NCBI GenBank assembly: GCA_965223435.1
Contig: CBDCWQ010000018.1
Coordinates: 62,001 to 126,000, forward strand
Reading direction: 5' to 3'
DNA from: CBDCWQ01 sp965223435
GTDB lineage: Bacteria; Myxococcota; Kuafuiibacteriia; Kuafuiibacteriales; Kuafuiibacteriaceae
Length of the DNA: 64,000 nt
Shown here: piece after piece, positions 53,659 through 60,956 of the stretch
Numbering within the stretch: position 1 is the first letter of the stretch
Layout of the letters: every line of letters starts with the position of its first letter
Translations under genes and position numbers: made by a program
Notes under the pieces: model-generated
The model's input: only the letters and a program-made list of their open reading frames with translations
Told to the model about the DNA's origin: nothing
The model's database searches: none

Positions 53659-54071
53659 CTACGACGGCCCAAAACGCAGCTGCGGTACGTCCAATGCCAA
53701 GTGTAGACAATACTGATCCCGAGAACAATCGAATTCAATCCGGCATAATATGGTGATGAGAATCCACCAAGCCGTAGGGTCATTAGCTGGACAGAAACGG
53801 CGGCAGCTACCGCCGGTATGGCGCCAACGAGAACGGGGTGCTTCTTTCCGGAAGAGGCGTAGCTGAGACCTAGCCCAAGGAGTGACACTCCTGCTGCCCC
53901 GAAGCGCAAGAACAGAAATTCGACCCATTGCTGTTGGTGGGTCACGTAGTCTAGGACAACTCCCGCGGGCATCAAGAAGGCTACCAGCAGGCACCTTAGG
54001 CGCGCGCCCACGAAGTTCGTTTGCCGGAGGTGTTCGCTGAACGACTGCGCTTTGGGCTCCGAGGAGGTCAT
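53559..54071 (-). CDS. Membrane-domain fragment of a decayed sensor phosphatase
   Basis: 170 residues with about five hydrophobic segments (for example FGAAGVSLLGLGLSYA and IVLGISIVYTW). The SPYYAGLN motif is typical of N-terminal membrane domains of sensor kinases and phosphatases. The ATG overlaps the stop of the upstream PilZ-methyltransferase by 4 bp, as expected of a once-coupled operon gene. The frame ends in RRPSFPIH, next to the phosphatase debris of the previous entry. Most likely the N-terminus of a broken gene; an independently functioning small membrane protein cannot be excluded. Confidence 0.55.
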   Translation of the reverse strand: MTSSEPKAQSFSEHLRQTNFVGARLRCLLVAFLMPAGVVLDYVTHQQQWVEFLFLRFGAAGVSLLGLGLSYASSGKKHPVLVGAIPAVAAAVSVQLMTLRLGGFSSPYYAGLNSIVLGISIVYTWHWTYRSCVLGRRSWTMACSGVLLLHQMPRLLTLLSFLRRPSFPIH

Positions 54072-55567
54072 CTTCGAATCGTAAGAAAGAGATTCAGCTC
54101 GGTGCCTTCTGACTTAACTTCAACGGATTTTGGGGTGGGTTCCAAGCTGGTCGCGAAACTGAGCAATTGGTCCTTGGAACGATGATTGAGAACCCAGTTG
54201 GCGTAGTACTCCATGATCCAACGTGAGGGGTTCTCCGAGGAAACGTTGCCGATTTGGAGAATCCCGCCAGGTGATACCGCATCGTATAGGCTCTTTAAGA
54301 GCATAGAAAATCCGCGGTCACTCAGGTAGTCAAATAATCCGGCGCTACATATGTAGTCATGTCGGCCGAGTGTGCTAGAAAGCCTTCGCTTTCCAAGAAG
54401 GCTTCGTACGCTTTCTCGCACGAAAGATACACGAGTGCCTACACGCAACGCCAACGGACCAAGGACCCGTTCACAATAAGTGATGGCACGTTCCTCCTGG
54501 TCGACGAGCGTTATGTTTAGCCGTGGCGCAATTTCTGGGTTGTTGTGCAAGAGCTGGTGTATTTCGCGGCTGGGACCGCAACCAACGCTAGCGAGGCGCA
54601 ATTTCGGGCTGTCTTGCGCATCCGCAAAGTTGCGCATTTCGTCAACAAGGAAGGATATTCGATTTATGTTGGCTTGCGCTGCGGGCACTCTCGCGAAATA
54701 GATGTTGAGTATTTTGCCAAACAAGGTGTTGCCTTCAGCGTGATCACGATACAACATGTTCATCATCTCGTAGTCTCCGGCATAGCCAAGTGGTTTCTCC
54801 GCAGCACGCCGCAGGAATGGCGAGTGGGCCAACAATGAATAGGCTTGGTCTTGAAACAGCCGTTGACTGATTGCATGCTGGCGTTCGTCATAATTCTGCA
54901 CGAGGTTTTGCAGCTCTCGAGAGGCCTGATCCATCCGTTGAACTACATAGGGGGCGGCAGCTTCGATATATGTTCGATAGGCTTCAGCACGTGAGTATTT
55001 ATCCTCCTTCGCGAGTGCCGCCTCTTCTTTGTCAAGGAATTCGCGAGTGCGAATTAAAAAGCTTCGCAGATCCGCGACCCAGGCTTTGAATTCTTTGTCA
55101 GGAATATCATTGTCAATTGAAATAGCACTGACGAAGCGTTCCAGGAAGCTCTTCTGACCGCCTTTTCTGTAGACTGCTGCTAGATCAAGAAGTCCGGATT
55201 CAACTTCGATCCCAAGGACGATTGCGTTGGGTTGGGCATCAATTCGACGGATGGTTGCCGAACCACGAAACAGAGTAGTCCCTTCATAAGAAACAGACAG
55301 TTCGTCTAGTTTGTCTCCAACGAAGATGAAAGACTGATGTTCATCTGAAATGGGAAGAGCCACTGCGAGTCCATAGGCTGACAGATCGTGAACGCTGCCC
55401 GTAAAGGTTCCCAGGTTTTGATGTGAAGCATAGATCGCCATGTTCCCAAATCGCAGGCTATCGATGACAAGGCGGTGCGCACGGAATTTACGTGGAGTTT
55501 TGGATACTTCTTTCCTCGTTTCGGACTCCCCTTTTGGAGTCTTACTACTCTTCCCCACAGTCGTCAC
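54068..55567 (-). CDS. PilZ domain fused to a PhcB-like SAM-dependent methyltransferase
   Basis: 499 residues from GTG 55567 (the frame opens at TTG 55609; the true start is uncertain). A PilZ-like domain with VHDLSAYGLAVAL (DxSxxG) occupies about 45-140. A helical middle part follows, then HSPFLRRAAEKPLGYAGDYE, a signature of methyltransferases annotated as 3-hydroxypalmitic-acid methyl-ester synthases (PhcB-like). Motif I is LASVGCGPSREI, with ITLVDQEERAITYC after it. If the resemblance holds, it makes a fatty-acid methyl ester, with c-di-GMP control through PilZ; this is inference. It is the first gene of the minus-strand signalling block. GC is low for the window. Confidence 0.6.
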   Translation of the reverse strand: MTTVGKSSKTPKGESETRKEVSKTPRKFRAHRLVIDSLRFGNMAIYASHQNLGTFTGSVHDLSAYGLAVALPISDEHQSFIFVGDKLDELSVSYEGTTLFRGSATIRRIDAQPNAIVLGIEVESGLLDLAAVYRKGGQKSFLERFVSAISIDNDIPDKEFKAWVADLRSFLIRTREFLDKEEAALAKEDKYSRAEAYRTYIEAAAPYVVQRMDQASRELQNLVQNYDERQHAISQRLFQDQAYSLLAHSPFLRRAAEKPLGYAGDYEMMNMLYRDHAEGNTLFGKILNIYFARVPAAQANINRISFLVDEMRNFADAQDSPKLRLASVGCGPSREIHQLLHNNPEIAPRLNITLVDQEERAITYCERVLGPLALRVGTRVSFVRESVRSLLGKRRLSSTLGRHDYICSAGLFDYLSDRGFSMLLKSLYDAVSPGGILQIGNVSSENPSRWIMEYYANWVLNHRSKDQLLSFATSLEPTPKSVEVKSEGTELNLFLTIRR

Positions 55568-55876
55568 AGAGTTTAGGCCAAAGCCAGCGTCTAGGCAAAA
55601 TTCCCGCAAGAACGCGATCTCTTTTTGGGTGACCAGGTGTGTCGATGGTCGCCTGAGACTGCGGATTTCTGGCCCGGATATTGGTGTTTGACCAGAAAGT
55701 GGCTGAAGGTCGCGGTTCGCGCGGTCTGGGGCTGGGCAAAGAAAGCAGCGGGAGCCCGGCCAAGGTTACCAGGCCAAAATCCGGACTCACGCTATGAAAC
55801 CTCTTCCGATCTGGAAGATGGTTCTTGATGGCACAGCCGCGGGTCGCCGTCCAGATTTCTACGCCCACTTTTTGGC
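55568..55876. other. Intergenic stretch between the signalling block and the disrupted Cys-rich ORF
   Basis: About 310 bp with no ORF that I can support. It should include the promoter of the minus-strand PilZ-methyltransferase gene. Confidence 0.35.
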
Positions 55877-56188
55877 GTGGAATCTCATTGGGTTGTGCAC
55901 TGTGCTTGGCCGGCGTGTGGGCAGACATTTTCGGTGTGCTCTTCGTGCGACCGGGGGCAGCGGTATTGCAGCGGGGAGTGCAAACAGCGGGGGCGCCGGC
56001 GCAGCGTCCGGGAGGCCGGTCGCCGATACCAGACAAGCCCTGAGGGCCGACCGGATCATGCGGACCGGGAGCGGCGCTACCGGCAAAAAGTGACGCATCA
56101 GGGTCCGAAAAAACTGGCGTCCCCCCTAAAAGCCTCTTGTACCGGCGATGCACGTCGGCCTCGGAGGCAAAATGCAGACGAGATTCTT
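55877..56188 (+). pseudogene. Small Cys-rich ORF, 5' part, disrupted by the IS66 element
   Basis: About 104 codons from GTG 55877 to the IS end. CAWPACGQTF and CSSCDRGQRYCSGECK form a zinc-ribbon-like Cys cluster (CxxxC...CxxC...CxxxC), followed by a basic stretch (RQKVTHQGP). Proteins of this kind are common beside transposase genes in Myxococcota, but I know no function. The last codons before the IS are GAG ATT CTT. Joining them to CGG TGT CGC at 58809 restores a single frame that ends with a second Cys pair and a stop at 58919, so the IS entered this gene. Confidence 0.6.
56182..56188. repeat. Target-site repeat, left copy (GATTCTT)
   Basis: GATTCTT directly precedes the left end of the IS; the right copy is at 58802-58808. 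The base before each copy differs (A versus C), so an 8-bp duplication, usual for IS66, would have one mismatch. Confidence 0.75.
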
Positions 56189-56213
56189 GTAACCATCCCG
56201 TGAACCGGTGTTT
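56189..56213. repeat. IS66 left terminal inverted repeat
   Basis: GTAACC followed by CCCGTGAA and ending GGTGTTT. About 20 of 25 positions match the complement of the right end. Confidence 0.85.
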
Positions 56214-56254
56214 ACAACTGGGCCCGTTTCGTCTGTGTCGGATAGGGGGCCGGG

Positions 56255-58033
56255 TCATGAGGCGAGTGGGGGTGGGATCGTGAGTCGACCGAGCTCTCGG
56301 CTCATCTCGATTGTGTCGAGGCGAGCGCGGGTGGATTTCCAGCAGTGAGGGGCAAGCTCAAGGACGCGGCGACTTGGCCATAGGGGGAGCACACGGAAAA
56401 GATCGCGGAGGTATTGCTCGACATCGAGTCCGTGCATCCGTGCGGATAATACGAGCGACAGCCATGTGCATCCCGCTTCGGCGCCATCTTCGGAGCCAAA
56501 AAAGAGCCAATTTTTCCTTCCTATCGCAAGATGTCTGGCTTGGAGCTCGGTGGCGTTGTTATGGATAGGAATCTCACCGTTGTCGAGGAAGAGTTTCAGT
56601 CTGAGCTCCTGATTCCGGAGGTAACGAAGCGCGCCGGCGAGCATGCTTCGACCGAGATTTCCGTTGGCCAGTAAGTCGTCTCGCCACCTGAAGAGCTGTT
56701 CGACGACCGGTGTGGAGCGTTTGGTTCTGGAAGCCATCCGGTTTTCTGGTGAGGCATCGTCGGTTTCACGCTCGATTGCGAACAGTTGATTGATCCATCG
56801 GACACCGACGAGCGCCCGTCCATCCGTCGGTGCTGCATACACAAGCTTTCTTCTGGCGTGCGACCAACACCCCGCCCGCTCATTCTTCGTCTGACGATGT
56901 TTTGCATCGTAGACTTGAGCACCGTCGGCGAGTGTTGGACAATTCCAGCCATCGAGCTGGTCAGAAGCGCTTTGGGAGTCGTGCCTCTTGGTGAAGCTCA
57001 CAAGGACGCAGACATCCTCGATGTAGCGCATCCACACGTGACCTCGGAGGCACCGTTTCGGTTGCTGTAGGAGGACGCCGGTCGCATCGATTGCTAGGTA
57101 CGGAGCGACATCTTGCGCGTAGGCCTTTATCGCCCCAACAAGATCGTTCGCCAGAGGTGCGGCGCGAATGGCCACGCCAGACAGCGTACTGACTGGAATC
57201 CGATACCCGGATTCGGCAAAAAATCGTTCCATCCGGTTGTAGGGTACGCTGCGGTCGTGCCGATTCGCAATGATGTGGGCGAGTCCGCTTGGGGCAAACA
57301 AGCCGCGGGGGATCATTTCATACGGAGGCTCTGCGACGACGATTTTTGATACCGCATTCTCATCACTGTCGACCTCGTACTTGGGACGAACAATGGAAAA
57401 TCGGATAAGCTCTGGTCTTCGCATTCCAACTCGATAGCTGACCTCGGCGCCGATTTGGCGAGCACCTTCGGGGATCGTATCCGGCTCGATGATGATGGTT
57501 TCCTCGCGAAGCGTCGGCGGAATGCGTTTGCGACCATGCCCCTTCTTCTTTGGTGGAGGAGGTGGGTCAGATGGTGCATCAGCGTTCCCAGCGAATGCGT
57601 CTTCGGAGGCCTCGACAACCTGGTTCGTTTCGGTTCGCGTCTCCGTCTCCGTCTCCTGCTCTTTGGATGCCAAAGGCGCACCAAACTCCATCAGGAGCTG
57701 AACGCTCGCCAGCTCGACCTCGACCGGTTCTTCATCGACCACGGCTTGACCGTGAGCCTTCGACTCTTGCTCCGCGAGGTAGCGCAGAAATGCCGCCTCC
57801 AAGTCCGCTGCCGAAATGTGTTCGGACTTCTGACCAAACAGTTGCCGGAAAAACCAGGCCACCTGAGCCCGGGCCCCGTCAAGTTCTGATTTGAGCCTCT
57901 GCGCCCGCTCCGCAAAACGGGCCCGAGAACGTTCGACGGCTGCGAGCTTATTTTTGAGCTCGACGAGCTCTTTGTCAACGGCAAGGGGAGCTGGCTTCAG
58001 CTCCTGTTCATCCCGGGGCGAGCGCACGCTCAC
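56255..58033 (-). CDS. tnpC: IS66 family transposase TnpC
   Basis: 592 residues, GTG start. The N-terminal leucine-rich helix is followed by WFFRQLFGQKSEH, the LFGxxSE motif of IS66 TnpC. The catalytic domain has YLAIDATGVL (first Asp), LADGAQVYDAKH (second Asp region), AGCWSHARRKL, and IPIHNNATELQARHLAIGRK with the catalytic Glu. The region where most IS66 TnpC proteins have a CxxC zinc finger shows no Cys pair here (IIEPDTIPEGARQIGAEVSY), so this is a variant subgroup. DDE-type DNA transposase. Confidence 0.92.
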   Translation of the reverse strand: MSVRSPRDEQELKPAPLAVDKELVELKNKLAAVERSRARFAERAQRLKSELDGARAQVAWFFRQLFGQKSEHISAADLEAAFLRYLAEQESKAHGQAVVDEEPVEVELASVQLLMEFGAPLASKEQETETETRTETNQVVEASEDAFAGNADAPSDPPPPPKKKGHGRKRIPPTLREETIIIEPDTIPEGARQIGAEVSYRVGMRRPELIRFSIVRPKYEVDSDENAVSKIVVAEPPYEMIPRGLFAPSGLAHIIANRHDRSVPYNRMERFFAESGYRIPVSTLSGVAIRAAPLANDLVGAIKAYAQDVAPYLAIDATGVLLQQPKRCLRGHVWMRYIEDVCVLVSFTKRHDSQSASDQLDGWNCPTLADGAQVYDAKHRQTKNERAGCWSHARRKLVYAAPTDGRALVGVRWINQLFAIERETDDASPENRMASRTKRSTPVVEQLFRWRDDLLANGNLGRSMLAGALRYLRNQELRLKLFLDNGEIPIHNNATELQARHLAIGRKNWLFFGSEDGAEAGCTWLSLVLSARMHGLDVEQYLRDLFRVLPLWPSRRVLELAPHCWKSTRARLDTIEMSRELGRLTIPPPLAS

Positions 58034-58067
58034 TTCCTAAACCACCGCCGACCCGGTTACATTCCCA

Positions 58068-58403
58068 TCAATGAATTTTTTGCCCGCGTCTCCGTTTTGG
58101 GATTCCCACGAGTAACGCGCGAAGCTGTTCTCCATCTATCTGGACGCGTTCTTTTGCCGGATCCAGATCGATGATGCCGCGGTAAGTACACGCGTCCAAA
58201 CGCTTGTAGAAGATGCAGTCCCCCGTTTGATCGAAGAACAAGATCTTGATCCTGTTACCACCACGATTGAAGAAAACGAAAAAAGCACCCGAACGAGGGT
58301 CATCGTTCAAGCGCTCCCGGATGATACCCCCCAGGCGATCGAATGAACCGCGAAAGTCGACCGTCTTCGTGGCGACAAAGATTCGAGCATTGGACGGAAT
58401 CAC
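58068..58403 (-). CDS. tnpB: IS66 family TnpB protein
   Basis: 111 residues, GTG start. Matches IS66 Orf2/TnpB: VDFRGSFDRLGGII, FVFFNRGGNRIKIL and FDQTGDCIFYKRL. Its start overlaps the tnpA stop by 4 bp, and tnpC follows after 34 bp. The exact role of TnpB in transposition is not established. Confidence 0.9.
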   Translation of the reverse strand: MIPSNARIFVATKTVDFRGSFDRLGGIIRERLNDDPRSGAFFVFFNRGGNRIKILFFDQTGDCIFYKRLDACTYRGIIDLDPAKERVQIDGEQLRALLVGIPKRRRGQKIH

Positions 58404-58744
58404 TGCTCCACCCCCGCGTCGATTGCAGCCACGAGCTCTATGAGCGTATCCGTCGTCACCTCGCCAGAAACGATGATTCGACGACCGTTTCCCAGCTCCA
58501 CTTCCACACGAACATCACCATCACTCGTTTTCTCATTCGCCACCTCCACGACCTTCACCTCTCGGGGCGCCGGTCGCTTTCGGCACCGATGCCCAACCGG
58601 GCCACGGATTGCACGACCCCACGAGCTCAGGGTCGTCGGATGAAGTCCACGTGACATCGCGAACGCAGAGGCGCTCAACCCACTCTCGTCCCATTCTTTG
58701 ACCACTCGCCGTTTCTCGATGCTGTCCTGGATTCGATTAACCAT
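58400..58744 (-). CDS. tnpA: IS66 family TnpA protein
   Basis: 114 residues. The helix-turn-helix-like N-terminus (VKEWDESGLSASAFAMSRG and LHPTTLSSWGRAI) is typical of IS66 TnpA. The C-terminal strand (VEVELGNGRRIIVSG) is also typical. Probably DNA-binding. First gene of the element, about 30 bp inside the right inverted repeat. Confidence 0.88.
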   Translation of the reverse strand: MVNRIQDSIEKRRVVKEWDESGLSASAFAMSRGLHPTTLSSWGRAIRGPVGHRCRKRPAPREVKVVEVANEKTSDGDVRVEVELGNGRRIIVSGEVTTDTLIELVAAIDAGVEQ

Positions 58745-58776
58745 CCGACAAGAACATCACACCTCGACATCACGGA

Positions 58777-58801
58777 AAACACTGCTTCACGGGACGGATA
58801 C
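58777..58801. repeat. IS66 right terminal inverted repeat
   Basis: Reverse complement begins GTATCC then CCCGTGAA and ends AGTGTTT. It matches the left end at about 20 of 25 positions. Confidence 0.85.
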
Positions 58802-58919
58802 GATTCTTCGGTGTCGCTTTTGCGGCAAACGTACTCAGTTTCTTCGGTACGGATTCATTTCGGAGCTTCGGACAAAGCGCTGGGCCCAACTTCGGCGCAC
58901 ACGTGCACCCCCTTGTTGA
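58802..58919 (+). pseudogene. Small Cys-rich ORF, 3' part
   Basis: Starts with the right target-repeat copy GATTCTT (58802-58808). Codons from 58809 read RCRFCGKRTQFLRYGFISEL to a TGA at 58917-58919. The frame matches the 5' part across the repeat. Confidence 0.6.
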
Positions 58920-59170
58920 TCGAGGCGCAGCATGAGTCCGGAGAAGCCAGCTGAGATCCGCCGCCTCTTCTTCGCGTGTTTTGCGCCAAGCCGAGGGACT
59001 TCTGCAATCCGCGACAAAGAAATACCCGCGGCGGACATTTCGCGAACGATTGAAAGGCTACGCGCCCGGAGCGATTGAGAGATATATCGCCCGCAGCGGT
59101 AGCCATTTCTTGAACTTTTGATCTCTTTTCGGAGGGTCTGGGCCTCGGCCCAAAAATTTTCTGTTGCCAT
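58920..59170 (-). pseudogene. Fragment of an HTH transposase-associated protein
   Basis: From ATG 59170 the minus strand reads FWAEAQTLRKEIK, then RARSLSIVREMSAAGISL and SRIAEV, the start of a helix-turn-helix like those of small IS-encoded proteins. The second helix (SLGLAQNT) is only found in the neighbouring frame, so a frameshift is likely. The remaining 3' part has no match that I know. The rest of the 58920-59246 gap shows no gene. Confidence 0.35.
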
Positions 59171-59246
59171 GGAAGGCCTCAAAGCAAAGGCAACCATTCA
59201 TGTCAGGATGGGCCACGTCGGACATTTACTCCCTGCTGAAATCTCT

Positions 59247-60956
59247 TTAGGACTCTACTCGAACCATGCTCGAAACGAACGGCATGATTGCCGAGCGACA
59301 CTCCTCGTAGTCGTCCGGGATCAGGGCGCTGTACTTCTCCTTGAGTTCGATGTGCTTCCCGTCGAACTCGATACCAGAGGTGCTCACAGACCCTAGGATG
59401 AGTTGGCTTTCCGCTGGGCGGTTGGCCTTGATGAACTTTAGGATGCGCTTCTCATTTTCCTTGTCTTGCTCTTGTTGCTTTGGAGAGTCGATTACTACGG
59501 GTCCATACGCGGCAGAACCGAACTCCAAGGTAAGCAGGAGAATGGAGAAGTGGTAGGCGAGTATTGCTCGCGGAAGTGCGCTCCCACTTTCCGAGATGCT
59601 AGGGGCGAGCTTGCTGAAGATGGCTTCCCCCAGGTTTTGCGGATCAACGTCTAGTCCGCTAAGGTGTCGCCTGAAGTGCTTTTCATAAGTGTCGATAATG
59701 GTCTTTCTTCTGGATGGATTACTGAGGCTCTTCAAATGTTCTTCTAATTCTAGGACCTTTCCTTTGAGATCATCAATCACCTTTAGCACTTCTGCGATGT
59801 CCTCATGTATGAAGCTGCGCATTTGTTTTGCGCCTTCGCTCCGGAGCAGATCACCAAACTCGATGGCACCGCGCTTGGACCGAAGCAGTGCTTCAATGTC
59901 TTCTGACCTCGCTTGAAGAGTCTGGATCCTCTGCTCGGCACGTTCAATCTTCTGCTCAGTAGCTTGAAAGTCAGAAACAATTGCCAGAGCCAGTTCGTCG
60001 CAACGATCCGCATCCTGGGCAATTCCGAACTGCTCGGCAAGAGAGTTGTCGTAATGCTGTCCACAGGTGGGGCAGGCGATCTCGACACTATCCATGTCGT
60101 CGAGTGCGTAATGATAGTCGGCGCTCAACTCCTTCTTCATTCTGGCGGCGAGAGCAAGCTGCTGTTTGAGCGTGCTTCGTTCGGCCTGAAGGACTAGTAG
60201 CTCATCTCGGACGTCGCTCTGTTGCTTGCGGAGTTCATTTACCTTGCCGACGAGCCGATCAATCTCGGCCTTGAAGTCTTCTGCGTTGATGTCGAAGAGT
60301 TCTTCTGAATGCCGTCTGGTGAACTCCACCGATGTGCGCTCCAAGAAGTCCTTCTTTCGTTCCGGCTCGATCAGCTGCTTTTGGTAGATTCTCTTTAGCG
60401 CAGTCTTCTCGTAGTACTCATTCGGGCGGACCCCCGTATGATAGTTCGCGAGAGTCGGCTTGAAGTTTGGGAACTGCCCGAGCTTTTTGAAAGAGCACCA
60501 GGTGTCCTTCCATCCAGCATCTTGGTCCAGGTAAAACGGTAGGAAGAAGAAGGCAGGAGGAGGCACGACGGACTCATTATTGCGATCTGGAAGCTGGAGC
60601 TGAAAGTCCAAGACCTTGGCGAGGGCAGGCCCGAATCCATCCGTGACTTTCAGCGAGTCGTGGAGCATTTTCTTGTTGGCATCGAAGAGACCGTAAGCCC
60701 CTCGGCTTGAAACCGCGTAGTACCCGACACCTTCCACCTCGAACTTCATGAGGCGTTGGACATCAGCGTTCTTCCAACGTTGCTGAATCTTCGGAGCCTC
60801 TGCCCCAAAACATGCCAAGATGCTCTTGAGGAGAGAGGACTTACCTCTACTGTTTCCCCCGCGTATCACGGTCACCTCTGGGTGAAACGCCAGCTTCCTG
60901 CCTGCCTCCTCCGGCTGCGATACGAGAAGCATCTCTTTTAATGTGAATCTTTTCAT
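59247..60956 (-). CDS. SMC/RecF-like ATPase with CxxC motif, defence candidate
   Basis: 569 residues. Walker A GGNSRGKSS near 33-41, in an N-terminus typical of RecF/SMC-like ATPases (FHPEVTVIRGGNSRGKSSLL). Coiled-coil segments at about 225-285 and 320-430 flank CPTCGQ at about 295-300, a possible zinc hook as in Rad50 or other SMC-like proteins. Near 480-495 GPVVIDSPKQQEQD provides Walker B (VVIDSP). The start overlaps the upstream nuclease gene stop by 4 bp (ATGA), so both are coupled. It probably senses or clamps DNA and controls the nuclease. The pair resembles defence systems combining Cap4/DUF4297 nucleases with SMC-like ATPases (Lamassu/ABC-3C-like), but no third component is next to it. 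Confidence 0.75.
   Translation of the reverse strand: MKRFTLKEMLLVSQPEEAGRKLAFHPEVTVIRGGNSRGKSSLLKSILACFGAEAPKIQQRWKNADVQRLMKFEVEGVGYYAVSSRGAYGLFDANKKMLHDSLKVTDGFGPALAKVLDFQLQLPDRNNESVVPPPAFFFLPFYLDQDAGWKDTWCSFKKLGQFPNFKPTLANYHTGVRPNEYYEKTALKRIYQKQLIEPERKKDFLERTSVEFTRRHSEELFDINAEDFKAEIDRLVGKVNELRKQQSDVRDELLVLQAERSTLKQQLALAARMKKELSADYHYALDDMDSVEIACPTCGQHYDNSLAEQFGIAQDADRCDELALAIVSDFQATEQKIERAEQRIQTLQARSEDIEALLRSKRGAIEFGDLLRSEGAKQMRSFIHEDIAEVLKVIDDLKGKVLELEEHLKSLSNPSRRKTIIDTYEKHFRRHLSGLDVDPQNLGEAIFSKLAPSISESGSALPRAILAYHFSILLLTLEFGSAAYGPVVIDSPKQQEQDKENEKRILKFIKANRPAESQLILGSVSTSGIEFDGKHIELKEKYSALIPDDYEECRSAIMPFVSSMVRVES

Larger units (their letters stand above)
56189..58801 (-). mobile_element. 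Complete IS66-family insertion sequence
   Basis: 2613 bp bounded by 25-bp imperfect terminal inverted repeats starting GTAACC (left) and GTATCC (right, on the complement) and flanked by the 7-bp direct repeat GATTCTT. It carries tnpA, tnpB and tnpC in the standard order on the minus strand, with TnpA/TnpB overlapping by ATGA. Length and organisation fit IS66. The intact ORFs and target repeat imply a recent insertion. Confidence 0.92.
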
